DNA of 64,000 nucleotides from Paludisphaera rhizosphaerae (GTDB lineage: Bacteria; Planctomycetota; Planctomycetia; Isosphaerales; Isosphaeraceae). A program made the position numbers and the translations under genes. The first letter of the stretch is position 1, and every line of letters begins with the position of its first letter. Below are positions 16,026 through 24,902 of the stretch, one piece after another. The stretch lies in assembly GCF_011065895.1 (NCBI RefSeq), contig NZ_JAALCR010000013.1, forward strand, positions 166,502 through 230,501, given 5' to 3'. The notes below the pieces were generated by a model. That model worked only from the letters and a program-made list of their open reading frames with translations, did not search any database and was not told where the DNA came from.

Positions 16026-17849
16026 ATGAGCACCGTGGCCGCCGCGCTGGCGAAGATTGAAGACGCCGAAAAGGGGGGCCAGCTGTCGAAGTCGGCCGCC
16101 GCGGGGATCCGTAGGTGGCTCGAAGAGGCCCCGTTCGCTCAGTATCGCGAGAAACTCCTCGGCGAGATCGAGGCCGGCCGCTGGAAGCAGTTGGACGACG
16201 CCTTCTACGCCGTGCTGGAGTTCGGCACGGGCGGCCGGCGCGGGATCATGTACCCCGTCGGGACCAACGTCCTGAACGCCCGAACGATCGGCGAGAGCGC
16301 CCGCGGCCTGGCCGACTTCGTCCGCAGGAAGAAGGGCGAGGGCGCGGCCTGCTCCTGCGTGATCGCCCGCGACACCCGTCACAACTCCCCCGAATTCGCC
16401 GAGATCTGCGCCCGGGTGCTGGCGGCGGCCGGCGTGAAGGTCCACCTGTTCAAGGACGCCCGTTCGACCCCCCTGCTCTCCTTCGCCGTTCGCCACCTGA
16501 AGTGCGACGCCGGCATCATGATCACGGCCTCGCACAACCCGCCGTCCGACAACGGCTTCAAGTGCTACAACGCCGAAGGCGGCCAGGTCGTCCCTCCCGA
16601 CGACGCCGAGATCATCAAGTGCGTTGAGGCCGCTTCCGACCGCGAGATCCCCGAGAAGTCGCTCGACGAAAGCCTGAAGGACGGCTCGATCGTCTACGCC
16701 GGCTCCGATGTCGACGACGCCTACATCGCGGCCGTCGTCGGCGAGTCGGTCTCCCACGCCCGGGGGATCTCGATCGTCTACACGCCGTTGCACGGCGTCG
16801 GCGAGACCTCGGTGGCCGCGGCACTCAAGGCCGACGGCTTCATGGACGTCAATATCCTGGCCTCCCAGCGCACCCAGGACGGTGATTTCCCCAACGTCCC
16901 CGGCCACGTCTCGAATCCCGAAAACCCCTCGGCCCTTCAAGCGGCCATCGACGAGGCCCGAAAGACCAAGGCCGACCTCGTCCTGGCGAGCGATCCCGAC
17001 GCCGACCGCATCGGCGTGGGCCTTCCCAAGACCAGCGACCTGGCCGGCGAGTGGCTCACTCTCGACGGCAACCAGATCGGCGCGCTGATGGCGGCCTTCG
17101 TCATGAAGCAGACCGCCGACCGCGGCCGGCTGCGGCCCGATCACTACATCGTCACCACCCTGGTCTCCACGGGAATGACCAAGGCCCTGGCCCGTCGCGA
17201 GGGGATTCGGACCGAGGACGACCTGCTCGTCGGGTTCAAGTGGATCGCCCAGCGCGTCGATCGCGAGGGGCCGGCCGGCTTCCTCTTCGGCTTCGAGGAA
17301 TCGCACGGCTACCTCAAGGGGGTCTACGCCCGGGACAAGGACGCCTCCGTCGCCGCGATGCTCTTCGCCGAGTTGGCCGCCACCTGCAAGGACCGTCGGC
17401 AGTCGGTCGTCGAATACCTGGACGACCTCTACGTCGACGTCGGGCACTACGGCGAGCACCTCATCAACAAGACCTACAAGGGCCGCGAGGGCGTCGACAA
17501 GATCAAGTCGATCATGAAGGCCTTCCGCGAGGCACCTCCCAAGACCATCGCCGGTCTTAAGGTCACCGAGGTCTTCGACTACAAGACCCATGAAGTCCGC
17601 AGCCTGACCGGCGGCGCGACCTCTCCGCTGCCCGAGCCTTCGGGCGACCTGGTCATCTTCCACACCGAGCGGGAAGGCGTCCGCTTCGCCGCGCGTCCCT
17701 CGGGCACGGAACCCAAGATCAAGTTCTACCTCTTCGCCCGGACCCACGTCACGGGCCCCGACGCGCTCCCCTCCGCCAAGGCGGAGACTCGCGCCGTCCT
17801 TGACCAGATGGCGGCGGACATCGAAAAATATCTTGAGGAGGTGGCCTGA
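16026..17849 (+). CDS. Phosphohexomutase (phosphoglucomutase/phosphomannomutase family)
   Basis: Cytosolic alpha-D-phosphohexomutase that interconverts hexose-1- and -6-phosphates. All four active-site loops are present: TASHNP with phospho-Ser169, the Mg-binding DPDADR loop at 323-328, the sugar-specificity loop GFEESHGY at about 422-429, and the C-terminal phosphate-binding RPSGTEPKIKF near 560. At 607 aa it matches the longer PGM2-like group rather than the 450-aa ManB type. Which sugar is preferred is not clear from the GFEESHG loop alone. It likely feeds nucleotide-sugar synthesis. Sixty nt separate it from the uvrC-like gene, so co-transcription is likely. Confidence 0.92.
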   Translation: MSTVAAALAKIEDAEKGGQLSKSAAAGIRRWLEEAPFAQYREKLLGEIEAGRWKQLDDAFYAVLEFGTGGRRGIMYPVGTNVLNARTIGESARGLADFVRRKKGEGAACSCVIARDTRHNSPEFAEICARVLAAAGVKVHLFKDARSTPLLSFAVRHLKCDAGIMITASHNPPSDNGFKCYNAEGGQVVPPDDAEIIKCVEAASDREIPEKSLDESLKDGSIVYAGSDVDDAYIAAVVGESVSHARGISIVYTPLHGVGETSVAAALKADGFMDVNILASQRTQDGDFPNVPGHVSNPENPSALQAAIDEARKTKADLVLASDPDADRIGVGLPKTSDLAGEWLTLDGNQIGALMAAFVMKQTADRGRLRPDHYIVTTLVSTGMTKALARREGIRTEDDLLVGFKWIAQRVDREGPAGFLFGFEESHGYLKGVYARDKDASVAAMLFAELAATCKDRRQSVVEYLDDLYVDVGHYGEHLINKTYKGREGVDKIKSIMKAFREAPPKTIAGLKVTEVFDYKTHEVRSLTGGATSPLPEPSGDLVIFHTEREGVRFAARPSGTEPKIKFYLFARTHVTGPDALPSAKAETRAVLDQMAADIEKYLEEVA

Positions 17850-17909
17850 CACGGCGACCCGGCGGAAGGACCGCCCGGACCGCAACGGCCGTCGCGACAG
17901 GGAGTCCTC

Positions 17910-19244
17910 ATGTCTGAGCCCAAGAAGGCCGAGGACGCGCTTTCGCCCGCCGAGAAGGTCCGGGGGTTCCCCAACACGCCGGGGGTCTACCTGATGAAGG
18001 ACTCGCAAGGGCGAGTCATCTACATCGGCAAGGCCAAGAACCTTCGCGCCCGCGCCGGATCGTACTTCCACAAGGCGGCCGAGCAGGACAAGCGGATCGT
18101 CAACTGGATCGGCGAGGTCGCCGACATCGATCACCTCCCCGCCGACAGCGAGGTGGACGCCCTCCTGATGGAGGCCCGCCTCATCAAGGACATCCAGCCC
18201 CGGCACAACAGGGACCTCAAGGACGACAAGTCCTTCCCCTATCTCCAGATCACGACCGGCGAGGATTTTCCCAGGGTCAACTTCACCCGCGAGCCCCTGG
18301 ACTCGGGCGTGAAGCTCTACGGGCCCTTCCCGCGAGCCAAGAGCCTGCGGGGGGCCATCCAGGTGCTCCAGCGGATCTTCAAGTTCCGCACCTGCTCGCT
18401 CGACATCGACGAGGACGACCCCCGTTGGCGCTGGTTCCGCCCCTGCCTGCTGGCCTCGATCGACCAGTGCACCGCCCCGTGCAACATGCGGATCGACCGC
18501 GAGACCTACCGCCGCGACATCCACCGGCTTCGCCTCTTCCTCGACGGCAAGAAGGACGTCCTTCTCAAGGAGATGAACGAGGAGATGCGCGAGGCGGGCA
18601 AGGCTCTCCAGTTTGAGAAGGCCGCCCGGATCCGCGACGAGATCAAGGCCCTGGAGAACTTGAACCTCCGCGGCGACCTTGCCAAGCACGCTCAGCCTGA
18701 GGTCTTCTACATCGACCCGCGCAAGGGTCTGAAGGGTCTGAAGCAGGTTCTGCACCTGGATTCCATGCCCCGAACGATCGACGGCGTCGACATCGCCCAC
18801 CTCGGCGGTACGGAGACGGTCGGCTCGCTGGTGACGTTCGTGGACGGGCTCCCCTTCAAACCGGGCTATCGACGCTATCGCATCAAGAGCGTCAGCGGCA
18901 TCGACGACTTCGCCTCGATCCGCGAGGTCGTCTCGCGCCGGATCGACGGCCTCCGCGAGCGCGACGAGCCGTTCCCGGACATCTTCCTGATCGACGGTGG
19001 CAAGGGGCAGTTGAACGCGGCGCTCGACGCCTTTGAGGCCAAAGGGGTGACTCCTCCCACCCTCATCTCGCTGGCCAAACGCGAAGAGGAAATCTACGTT
19101 CCGGGCCGATCCGACCCAATCGTCCTCCGTCGCCGGTCTTTCGCACTTCGCCTTCTCCAGTACGTCCGCGACGAGGCCCACCGTTTCGCCCAGCATTACC
19201 ACCACATGCTCCGCAAGAAACGCGTCCTCGGCGACGACGAGTGA
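17910..19244 (+). CDS. uvrC: UvrC-like excinuclease subunit lacking HhH domain
   Basis: Nucleotide-excision-repair incision nuclease, shortened to 444 aa (usual length about 600). GIY-YIG domain at 24-100 (GVYLMKD, VIYIGKAKNLRARAG, Glu in LLMEARLIK) for the 3' cut; UVR/UvrB-binding helix pair at 217-250; RNase-H-like domain at 290-440 with Asp294 (GVDIAH), Asp362 (FLIDGGKGQ) and His424 (RDEAHRFA) for the 5' cut. The roughly 140-residue linker normally between UVR and the RNase H fold is cut to about 45, and the C-terminal tandem helix-hairpin-helix domain is absent: the gene stops just after HHMLRKKRVLG. No frameshift remnant of HhH is seen downstream. GGGAG precedes the ATG. Confidence 0.88.
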   Translation: MSEPKKAEDALSPAEKVRGFPNTPGVYLMKDSQGRVIYIGKAKNLRARAGSYFHKAAEQDKRIVNWIGEVADIDHLPADSEVDALLMEARLIKDIQPRHNRDLKDDKSFPYLQITTGEDFPRVNFTREPLDSGVKLYGPFPRAKSLRGAIQVLQRIFKFRTCSLDIDEDDPRWRWFRPCLLASIDQCTAPCNMRIDRETYRRDIHRLRLFLDGKKDVLLKEMNEEMREAGKALQFEKAARIRDEIKALENLNLRGDLAKHAQPEVFYIDPRKGLKGLKQVLHLDSMPRTIDGVDIAHLGGTETVGSLVTFVDGLPFKPGYRRYRIKSVSGIDDFASIREVVSRRIDGLRERDEPFPDIFLIDGGKGQLNAALDAFEAKGVTPPTLISLAKREEEIYVPGRSDPIVLRRRSFALRLLQYVRDEAHRFAQHYHHMLRKKRVLGDDE

Positions 19245-19618
19245 GCCCGTGCGGGTTCGTTTGCGGCAGCCTGAAACCGAAGCCATCAGACGCAACCTCT
19301 TGACGCTCAGGAGGTTGATGCGAGAATCCCGCCCCTCGCTTTGGGTTTGATTGGCGGCTTTCGTCGTGGTGGTCATGGCCTGCCTCGGCCCCAAATCCAA
19401 CTTATGCCGACAATCCAAGCACCTCGCTCCACCTAGAAGTTACGACCCATTTGTCAATTCTGGCGGGGAGAATCGGCATGGCCCGGATTGGAGGGTTCGA
19501 CTAGACTCCCCGCGCCCGGCTCCAACCCGGGCGGCGTCGAAGAAGATGGAGTCGTCGGCCGACTGGGATGGATCCCGATCAGGCCTAAGACCCCGCCGCC
19601 CTCCTCCGGAGAGACCCC
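19245..19618. other. Intergenic region after uvrC-like gene
   Basis: 374 bp without a supportable gene. A short inverted repeat CAACCTC/GAGGTTG (19293-19299 and 19311-19317, 11-base loop) 49 nt after the uvrC-like stop may be a weak terminator. The rest must contain the response-regulator promoter; nothing else is recognisable. Confidence 0.45.
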
Positions 19619-20125
19619 ATGAGCAGGGATGCGCTCGGGAGATTACTGCTGGTCGAGGACGAACACGTCCTGCGCGGGCTCGTCTTCCAGTTCCTCAAGA
19701 TGGAGGGCTATGAGGTCGAGGCCGTCGCCGATGGACAGGCCGCCGTCGACATCTACGCCGCCCAGGGCCCGTTCGACGTGGTTCTGATGGATCTGAACCT
19801 CCCCGTCGTTCCCGGCGTCGAGGCTTGCCGTCAGATCAAGTTGATGGACCCGAGGCAGCCGATCCTGGTCTGCAGCGCGGCGATCCTGGAATCGCACACC
19901 GAGGCTCTCCACACGCTCGACGTCCATGACACGCTCGGCAAGCCCTACCATCCCGCCGAGTTGACGACCCGGATCCGCATGATCATGGCTCGCCCCCGAC
20001 GACAACCGGTGGTCGACGACGCCCTTCGCCTCTCGTGGCGCTCCCACGTCCATGCGCACGCCCATTCTCCGTCGGCAGCACGGTCAGACGTCTCCGCGTT
20101 CTTACCCGAAGGACCGGTCGAATAG
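19619..20125 (+). CDS. Single-domain response regulator
   Basis: 168-aa receiver-domain protein. Acidic pair in LLLVEDEHVLRG, phospho-acceptor Asp58 (VVLMDLNLP), and Lys108 (LGKPYHP) are all present. After the receiver domain (to about residue 125) there is a short Arg/His-rich tail and no DNA-binding domain, so it probably acts through protein contacts. GGAGAG lies before the ATG. No kinase is adjacent; the nearest is the soluble histidine kinase near 30.4 kb, and a pairing would be speculation. Confidence 0.85.
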   Translation: MSRDALGRLLLVEDEHVLRGLVFQFLKMEGYEVEAVADGQAAVDIYAAQGPFDVVLMDLNLPVVPGVEACRQIKLMDPRQPILVCSAAILESHTEALHTLDVHDTLGKPYHPAELTTRIRMIMARPRRQPVVDDALRLSWRSHVHAHAHSPSAARSDVSAFLPEGPVE

Positions 20126-20380
20126 GACGACGAGGATTCGGTCGTAGCCGACAGGTGCTCTGGCGCGGCTCGCCCGGACTACTCGTCCTCCTTGTCGACA
20201 AGCTCCGATGAAAACCACCGTGGTGCCGAGGACGTACTGGCGAGCGGGCCATCGCCCGCCGACTGCGCGACCAGCGGACTGACGTCTCCTTGGCCTCCCC
20301 TTCCAGGCTCCTCCAATTGCCCCCCGGAGCCGGTCCTGGGAGAATGGCGAGGTTGACGTCTGTCGCTACGGAGTCGCTGC

Positions 20381-21736
20381 ATGTCTGCCTCGTCCGGTTC
20401 CACCACCGCTCTGCTGGAAAAAGCCCTTCGCGCAGCCCGCGACACCCGTCGCGCGATCGTCGGCCGAGCCGTCGTCTCGCAGGCGCCCGGTCCTTTCGCC
20501 GCCGAGTTCGGCGATGCGTCCGCCGTGCTCGTGTCGGATCTCAACACGTTCAATGCCGCCGGCCGAACGGTGCTCGACGCTTTCCGCCGAGAGGGGCTCG
20601 CTCTGGCCGAGCCGTTTCAGTTCGGAATAGACGTCTACGCCGGGTATGACGACGTCGAGAAGTTGGAAGCCGCTCTGGCGGACGTCGACGCCATTCCCGT
20701 CGCGGTCGGTTCAGGGACGATTAACGACCTGACGAAGCTCGTCGCCCATCGTTTGCGACGTCCCTACATGTCCGTGGCGACCGCCGCCTCGATGGACGGC
20801 TATACGGCCTTCGGGGCCTCGATCACCCATAACGGCTCGAAGCAGACGTTCGACTGCCCTGCCCCGCGCGTCGTCGTCGCCGACCTCGACGTGATCGCCC
20901 ACGCTCCGGCTCCGATGAACTCATGGGGATACGCCGACCTGTTGGCGAAGAACGTCGCCGGCGCGGATTGGATCCTGGCTGACGCCGCGGGAGTCGAACC
21001 CATCGACGCCGACGTCTGGGAGACGGTCCAGGGCAGGCTCCGCGAGTGGGTGGGAGATCCGTCCGGGATCGCCCGCAACGATCCCGAGAGTGTGCAGGGG
21101 CTCGTCGACGGTCTCCTCATGAGCGGCTTCGCGATGCAGGCCCACCAGACCAGCCGGCCGGCGTCGGGCGCCGATCACCAGTTCAGCCACCTCTGGGACA
21201 TGCAGCACCACACGTTCGAGGGCGTCGCTCCCTCGCACGGCTTCAAGGTCGGCATCGGGACACTCGCCTCCCTGGCCCTGCATGAAGACCTGCTCGCGCG
21301 CGACCTGCGAGACGTCGACGTCGACCGGGCCGTCGCTGCCTGGCCAGTGTTCGAGCAGGTCGAGCGCCGCATCCACGACCTGTTCGGCGACGAGTCTCTG
21401 GCCGCGAAGGCCGTGAAGGAGACGCGAGTCAAACACGTCCCCCCCGACGAGCTGCGCGAGCAGTTGCTCCAGCTCAAGGCGGTCTGGCCCGAGCTTCGCA
21501 ACCGGCTGAAGAACCACCTGATCCCCTCGGCCGAGGTCCGATCGATGCTCCGGGCCGCGGGCTGTCCCACGCGACCAGAGGAGATCGGGATCTCCCGGGA
21601 GCGTCTGCGCGTCTCGTACGACCAGGCGTACTACATCCGGAGGCGATTCACCGTTCTGGACGTCGCCCGGCGATTCGGGATCTTCGACGACGCCCTCGAT
21701 CGGATCTTCGCCCCCGGCGGAGCCTTCGCCCCCTGA
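20381..21736 (+). CDS. sn-Glycerol-1-phosphate dehydrogenase, AraM type
   Basis: NAD(P)H-dependent reductase converting dihydroxyacetone phosphate to sn-glycerol-1-phosphate, in the iron-containing alcohol dehydrogenase superfamily (Fe-ADH_2). The nucleotide loop AVGSGTINDLTKLVAHRL and the SVATAASMDGYTAFGASI segment match bacterial AraM. The metal triad is present: Asp186 (GYADLLAK), His266 (GADHQFSH) and His286 (PSHGFKVGIG). At 451 aa it has a C-terminal helical extension, as AraM does. In Bacillus, AraM makes G1P for heptaprenylglyceryl phosphate; no PcrB-like gene is in this window. GGAG lies eight bases before the ATG. Monocistronic, convergent with the RND gene. Confidence 0.88.
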   Translation: MSASSGSTTALLEKALRAARDTRRAIVGRAVVSQAPGPFAAEFGDASAVLVSDLNTFNAAGRTVLDAFRREGLALAEPFQFGIDVYAGYDDVEKLEAALADVDAIPVAVGSGTINDLTKLVAHRLRRPYMSVATAASMDGYTAFGASITHNGSKQTFDCPAPRVVVADLDVIAHAPAPMNSWGYADLLAKNVAGADWILADAAGVEPIDADVWETVQGRLREWVGDPSGIARNDPESVQGLVDGLLMSGFAMQAHQTSRPASGADHQFSHLWDMQHHTFEGVAPSHGFKVGIGTLASLALHEDLLARDLRDVDVDRAVAAWPVFEQVERRIHDLFGDESLAAKAVKETRVKHVPPDELREQLLQLKAVWPELRNRLKNHLIPSAEVRSMLRAAGCPTRPEEIGISRERLRVSYDQAYYIRRRFTVLDVARRFGIFDDALDRIFAPGGAFAP

Positions 21737-21742
21737 GGTCGC

Positions 21743-24700
21743 TCAAGCGGCCTCGTGGTGGATCTCCCGAGGAGCAAACCACGGGTAGATCGCCGGCAGG
21801 ACCAGCGAGGTCAGGAGCGTCGAGGTGAACAGGCCGCCGATGACGACGGTCGCCAGCGGACGCTGAATCTCGGCGCCCGGAGTCGTCGCCAGGGCCATCG
21901 GGATGAACCCCAGGCCGGCGACCAGCGCCGTCATGAGGATCGGCCGTAGGCGAACGATCGAAGCCTCGCGGGCGGCTTCGTGCGTTTCCATCCCTTCGGC
22001 CCTGAGATGTCCCACAGCACTGACCCAGACCAGGCCGTTGAGCACGGCGACGCCGAAGAGAGCGATGAACCCGACGGCCGCCGAGATCGAGAACGGCAGG
22101 TCTCGCAGGGCCAGCGCGAACACGCCGCCAGTCGCCGCGGTGGGGACGGCCGTGAAAATCAACATCGACAGACTGATCGATTTGAACGAGCTGTAGAGCA
22201 GCAGGAACAGCAGGACGAGCGCCACCGACGCGACGATCAGCAGGCGTTTCTCCGCCGACTCCAGATGCTCGAACTGGCCTCCCCAACGGACCATGTAGCC
22301 GGGAGGCATTTCCACCTGCTCGGCGACGGCTTTCTGCGCCTCGTGAACGAACCCGGCGAGGTCGCGGCCTCGGACGTTCACGCCGACGTAGACGCGCCGG
22401 GAGATATTCTCGCGTTCGACCTCGCTCGGCCCCTCCTCCAGGGAGATGTCGGCCAGGTCCTTGAGTGGGATGGGCCGACCCATGGCGTCGATGATCCGGA
22501 TCGAGCCGATGCGGTCGGCGTCGTTCCGCCACGAGACGGGCAAGCGGATCTGCAACGGGCGGCGGATCTGCCCTTCGAACACAGTCCCGACCGTCGTCCC
22601 GCCAAGAGCCGAGACCACGTCCAGCACGTCCGATCCCTTGATCCCATACCGCGCGAGTTGATCACGACGGACGGCGATCTTGAGGATCGGCAACCGGCCG
22701 GCGGAGGGCACCTTCACGTCGTGCGCGCCCGGGACGCGGGAGAGGACCCGTTCGACCTCCGCCGCCTTGTGCCGCAGCACGTCCAGGTCGGGCCCGTAGA
22801 TGAGGGCGGCGACGTCGCTCTTGACGCCCGCCACCAGTTCGTTGACTCGCATCTCGATCGGTTGGCTGAAGCCGAATTTCACGCCGGGGACGTTCTCGGC
22901 GAGGACCTTGTCCATCTCCTCGATCAGCGAGTCGCGGGTCACGCCAGGCCGCCATTCCTCGCGGGGCTTGAGCATCGTCCAGACGTCGGTCTGATGGACG
23001 CCCATCACGTCGTTGGCGATCTCGGGGCGGCCCGTCTTGCAGTAGACGGTCCTCACCTCCGGGAACTGCTCCAGGAGCTTCTCGATCTGCGTCGAGACCA
23101 CGACGGCTCGCTCCAGGGGCGCCGACGGGATCTGGACGGCCTCGATCAGCAGATCTCCCTCGTTGAGCTTGGGCATGAATTCGGCCCCGAGGTTCCAGGC
23201 GACGGGGACGCTCGCGGCGACGAGTACCAGCGCGGTGCCCATGGCGACGACCGGGCGTTTCAGGAAGAAGTCAAGGATCGGCGTGTAGACCCGCTTGAGC
23301 TGATGGATCAGCCAGAGTTCCTTCTCGACGGGCTTGGCGCTCAGCCCCAGAGCGGCCATCACGGGCATGAACGTCAGCGAGAGGATCAGTGACCCGGCCA
23401 GCGCGAACACGACCGTGAGCGCCATCGGCCGGAAGAGCTTCCCTTCCTGACCCTGGAGCGCCAGGATCGGCAGATAGACGGTGGCGATGATGAGTTCGCC
23501 GTACATGGTCGGCTTGCGGACCTCGACGGCGGCGTCGCGGACGATGTCTTCCTTGGGCCGCGTCCCACCTTCGTGGGCGAGGCGTCGGACGCAGTTCTCG
23601 ATCATGATGACGCTGGAGTCGACGATCAGACCGAAGTCGATCGCCCCCAGGCTCATCAAACTGGCCGAGATCCCCGTCAGATACATCACCTCGGCCGCGA
23701 AGAGCATGGAGAGCGGAATCGCCAGCGCGACGATCAGGCCGCCGCGGAGGTTCCCCAGCATGGCCAGCAGCACGATGATGACCAGCACGCCGCCTTCGGT
23801 CAGGTTGTGAAGGACGGTGTCCAGCGTCTCGTGGATGAGGTGCGTGCGGTCGTAGAGGGGTTCGATCGTCACCCCCTTGGGGAGCGACTTCTGGATCTCA
23901 GCGATCTCAGCCTTGACGTCCTCAACGACTCGACGACCGTTCTGACCGATCAGCATCATGACCAGGCCGACGACGATCTCCCCCTGTCCGTCGCGCGTGG
24001 CCAGACCCGACCGGATCATGGCCGCCGGATGGACCGAGGCGATGCTGCCGATGGTCACCGGCACCCCTTCGCGCTCGTCGATGACGATCGACGCAATGTC
24101 CTCGATCGACCGAGCCTGACTGACGCCTCGGATGTAGCGAGCCTCCCCCTCGTGGACGAGATAGCCGCCGCCGACGTTGGCGTTGTTCATCTGGAGCGCC
24201 TGGAAGACGTCCGTCATCGACAGGCGGTATTCGCCCAGTTTGTCGGGGTCGACCTCCACCTGATACGTCTTCAGTTCGCCGCCGTGGGCGTTGATCTCGG
24301 TGACGCCGGGGACCTTCCTGAGTTGATACGAGACGAACCAGTCGAGGATGGACCGCAGCTCCATTGCCGAGACTGACGACCCCGCCTCCGCCTTCACCTG
24401 GAACTGGAAGACCTCGCCGAGCGCTGTGGCGATCGGCCCGAGCGTGGGAGAGCCGTAATTCGCCGGGATCGATTGTGCGGCGCGCGGGATTCGCTCGCTG
24501 ACGAGCTGACGGGCCCGCAGGATGTCGGTCCCTTCGTGGAAGACGATCGTGACGACCGAGATTCCGAACTTGGAGACCGAACGAATCTGCTCCACGTCCG
24601 GCAGACCGCTCATGGCCGACTCGACGGGGAACGACAGAAGCGACTCGACCTCCATCGGCGAGAGCGCCGGCGCCTCGGTGATAACCTGCACCTGGACGTT

Positions 24701-24829
24701 GGTCAAATCGGGGATGGCGTCGATCGGCAGGCTGAGCGCGGCGTGGCAACCCATCGCGGCGACCAGCACCGTCCCCACCAATACGAAAAACTTGTTCTTG
24801 AGTGAGAAATCAATGATGGCGTTGAGCAT
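21743..24829 (-). CDS. Heavy-metal efflux RND permease, CusA/CzcA family
   Basis: Inner-membrane proton-driven pump of the HME-RND family, 1028 aa with the expected 12 helices and two large periplasmic loops. N-terminal MLNAIIDFSLKNKFFVL and LPIDAIPDLTNVQVQV are family hallmarks. Helix 4 reads DFGLIVDSSVIMIEN, with the charged residues needed for proton relay. The DSS variant differs from the DGA motif I associate with CzcA, so the metal (Cu/Ag, Zn/Co/Cd or other) should not be assumed. It follows the adaptor gene by 73 nt. No TolC-like outer-membrane gene is in the window. Confidence 0.9.
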   Translation of the reverse strand: MLNAIIDFSLKNKFFVLVGTVLVAAMGCHAALSLPIDAIPDLTNVQVQVITEAPALSPMEVESLLSFPVESAMSGLPDVEQIRSVSKFGISVVTIVFHEGTDILRARQLVSERIPRAAQSIPANYGSPTLGPIATALGEVFQFQVKAEAGSSVSAMELRSILDWFVSYQLRKVPGVTEINAHGGELKTYQVEVDPDKLGEYRLSMTDVFQALQMNNANVGGGYLVHEGEARYIRGVSQARSIEDIASIVIDEREGVPVTIGSIASVHPAAMIRSGLATRDGQGEIVVGLVMMLIGQNGRRVVEDVKAEIAEIQKSLPKGVTIEPLYDRTHLIHETLDTVLHNLTEGGVLVIIVLLAMLGNLRGGLIVALAIPLSMLFAAEVMYLTGISASLMSLGAIDFGLIVDSSVIMIENCVRRLAHEGGTRPKEDIVRDAAVEVRKPTMYGELIIATVYLPILALQGQEGKLFRPMALTVVFALAGSLILSLTFMPVMAALGLSAKPVEKELWLIHQLKRVYTPILDFFLKRPVVAMGTALVLVAASVPVAWNLGAEFMPKLNEGDLLIEAVQIPSAPLERAVVVSTQIEKLLEQFPEVRTVYCKTGRPEIANDVMGVHQTDVWTMLKPREEWRPGVTRDSLIEEMDKVLAENVPGVKFGFSQPIEMRVNELVAGVKSDVAALIYGPDLDVLRHKAAEVERVLSRVPGAHDVKVPSAGRLPILKIAVRRDQLARYGIKGSDVLDVVSALGGTTVGTVFEGQIRRPLQIRLPVSWRNDADRIGSIRIIDAMGRPIPLKDLADISLEEGPSEVERENISRRVYVGVNVRGRDLAGFVHEAQKAVAEQVEMPPGYMVRWGGQFEHLESAEKRLLIVASVALVLLFLLLYSSFKSISLSMLIFTAVPTAATGGVFALALRDLPFSISAAVGFIALFGVAVLNGLVWVSAVGHLRAEGMETHEAAREASIVRLRPILMTALVAGLGFIPMALATTPGAEIQRPLATVVIGGLFTSTLLTSLVLPAIYPWFAPREIHHEAA

Positions 24830-24902
24830 GAAAGTCCGAGCGACCTCCGAAAGGCGGGGTTGAGAAGGAACGATCGACGACGGCCGCGAACGGCCGGGCC
24901 GG

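Noticed and set aside
15649..16029. 126-codon plus-strand open frame in the intergenic region
   Set aside because: No ribosome site of note, no domain, and it ends inside the phosphomutase start.
15810..19418. Minus-strand open frame of 1202 codons
   Set aside because: It covers the phosphomutase and UvrC genes in antisense. Its Val/Asp/Gly-rich sequence is a shadow of codon bias.
21980..23392. 470-codon plus-strand open frame opposite the RND pump
   Set aside because: Composition is that of an antisense frame, and the minus strand encodes a complete RND permease.
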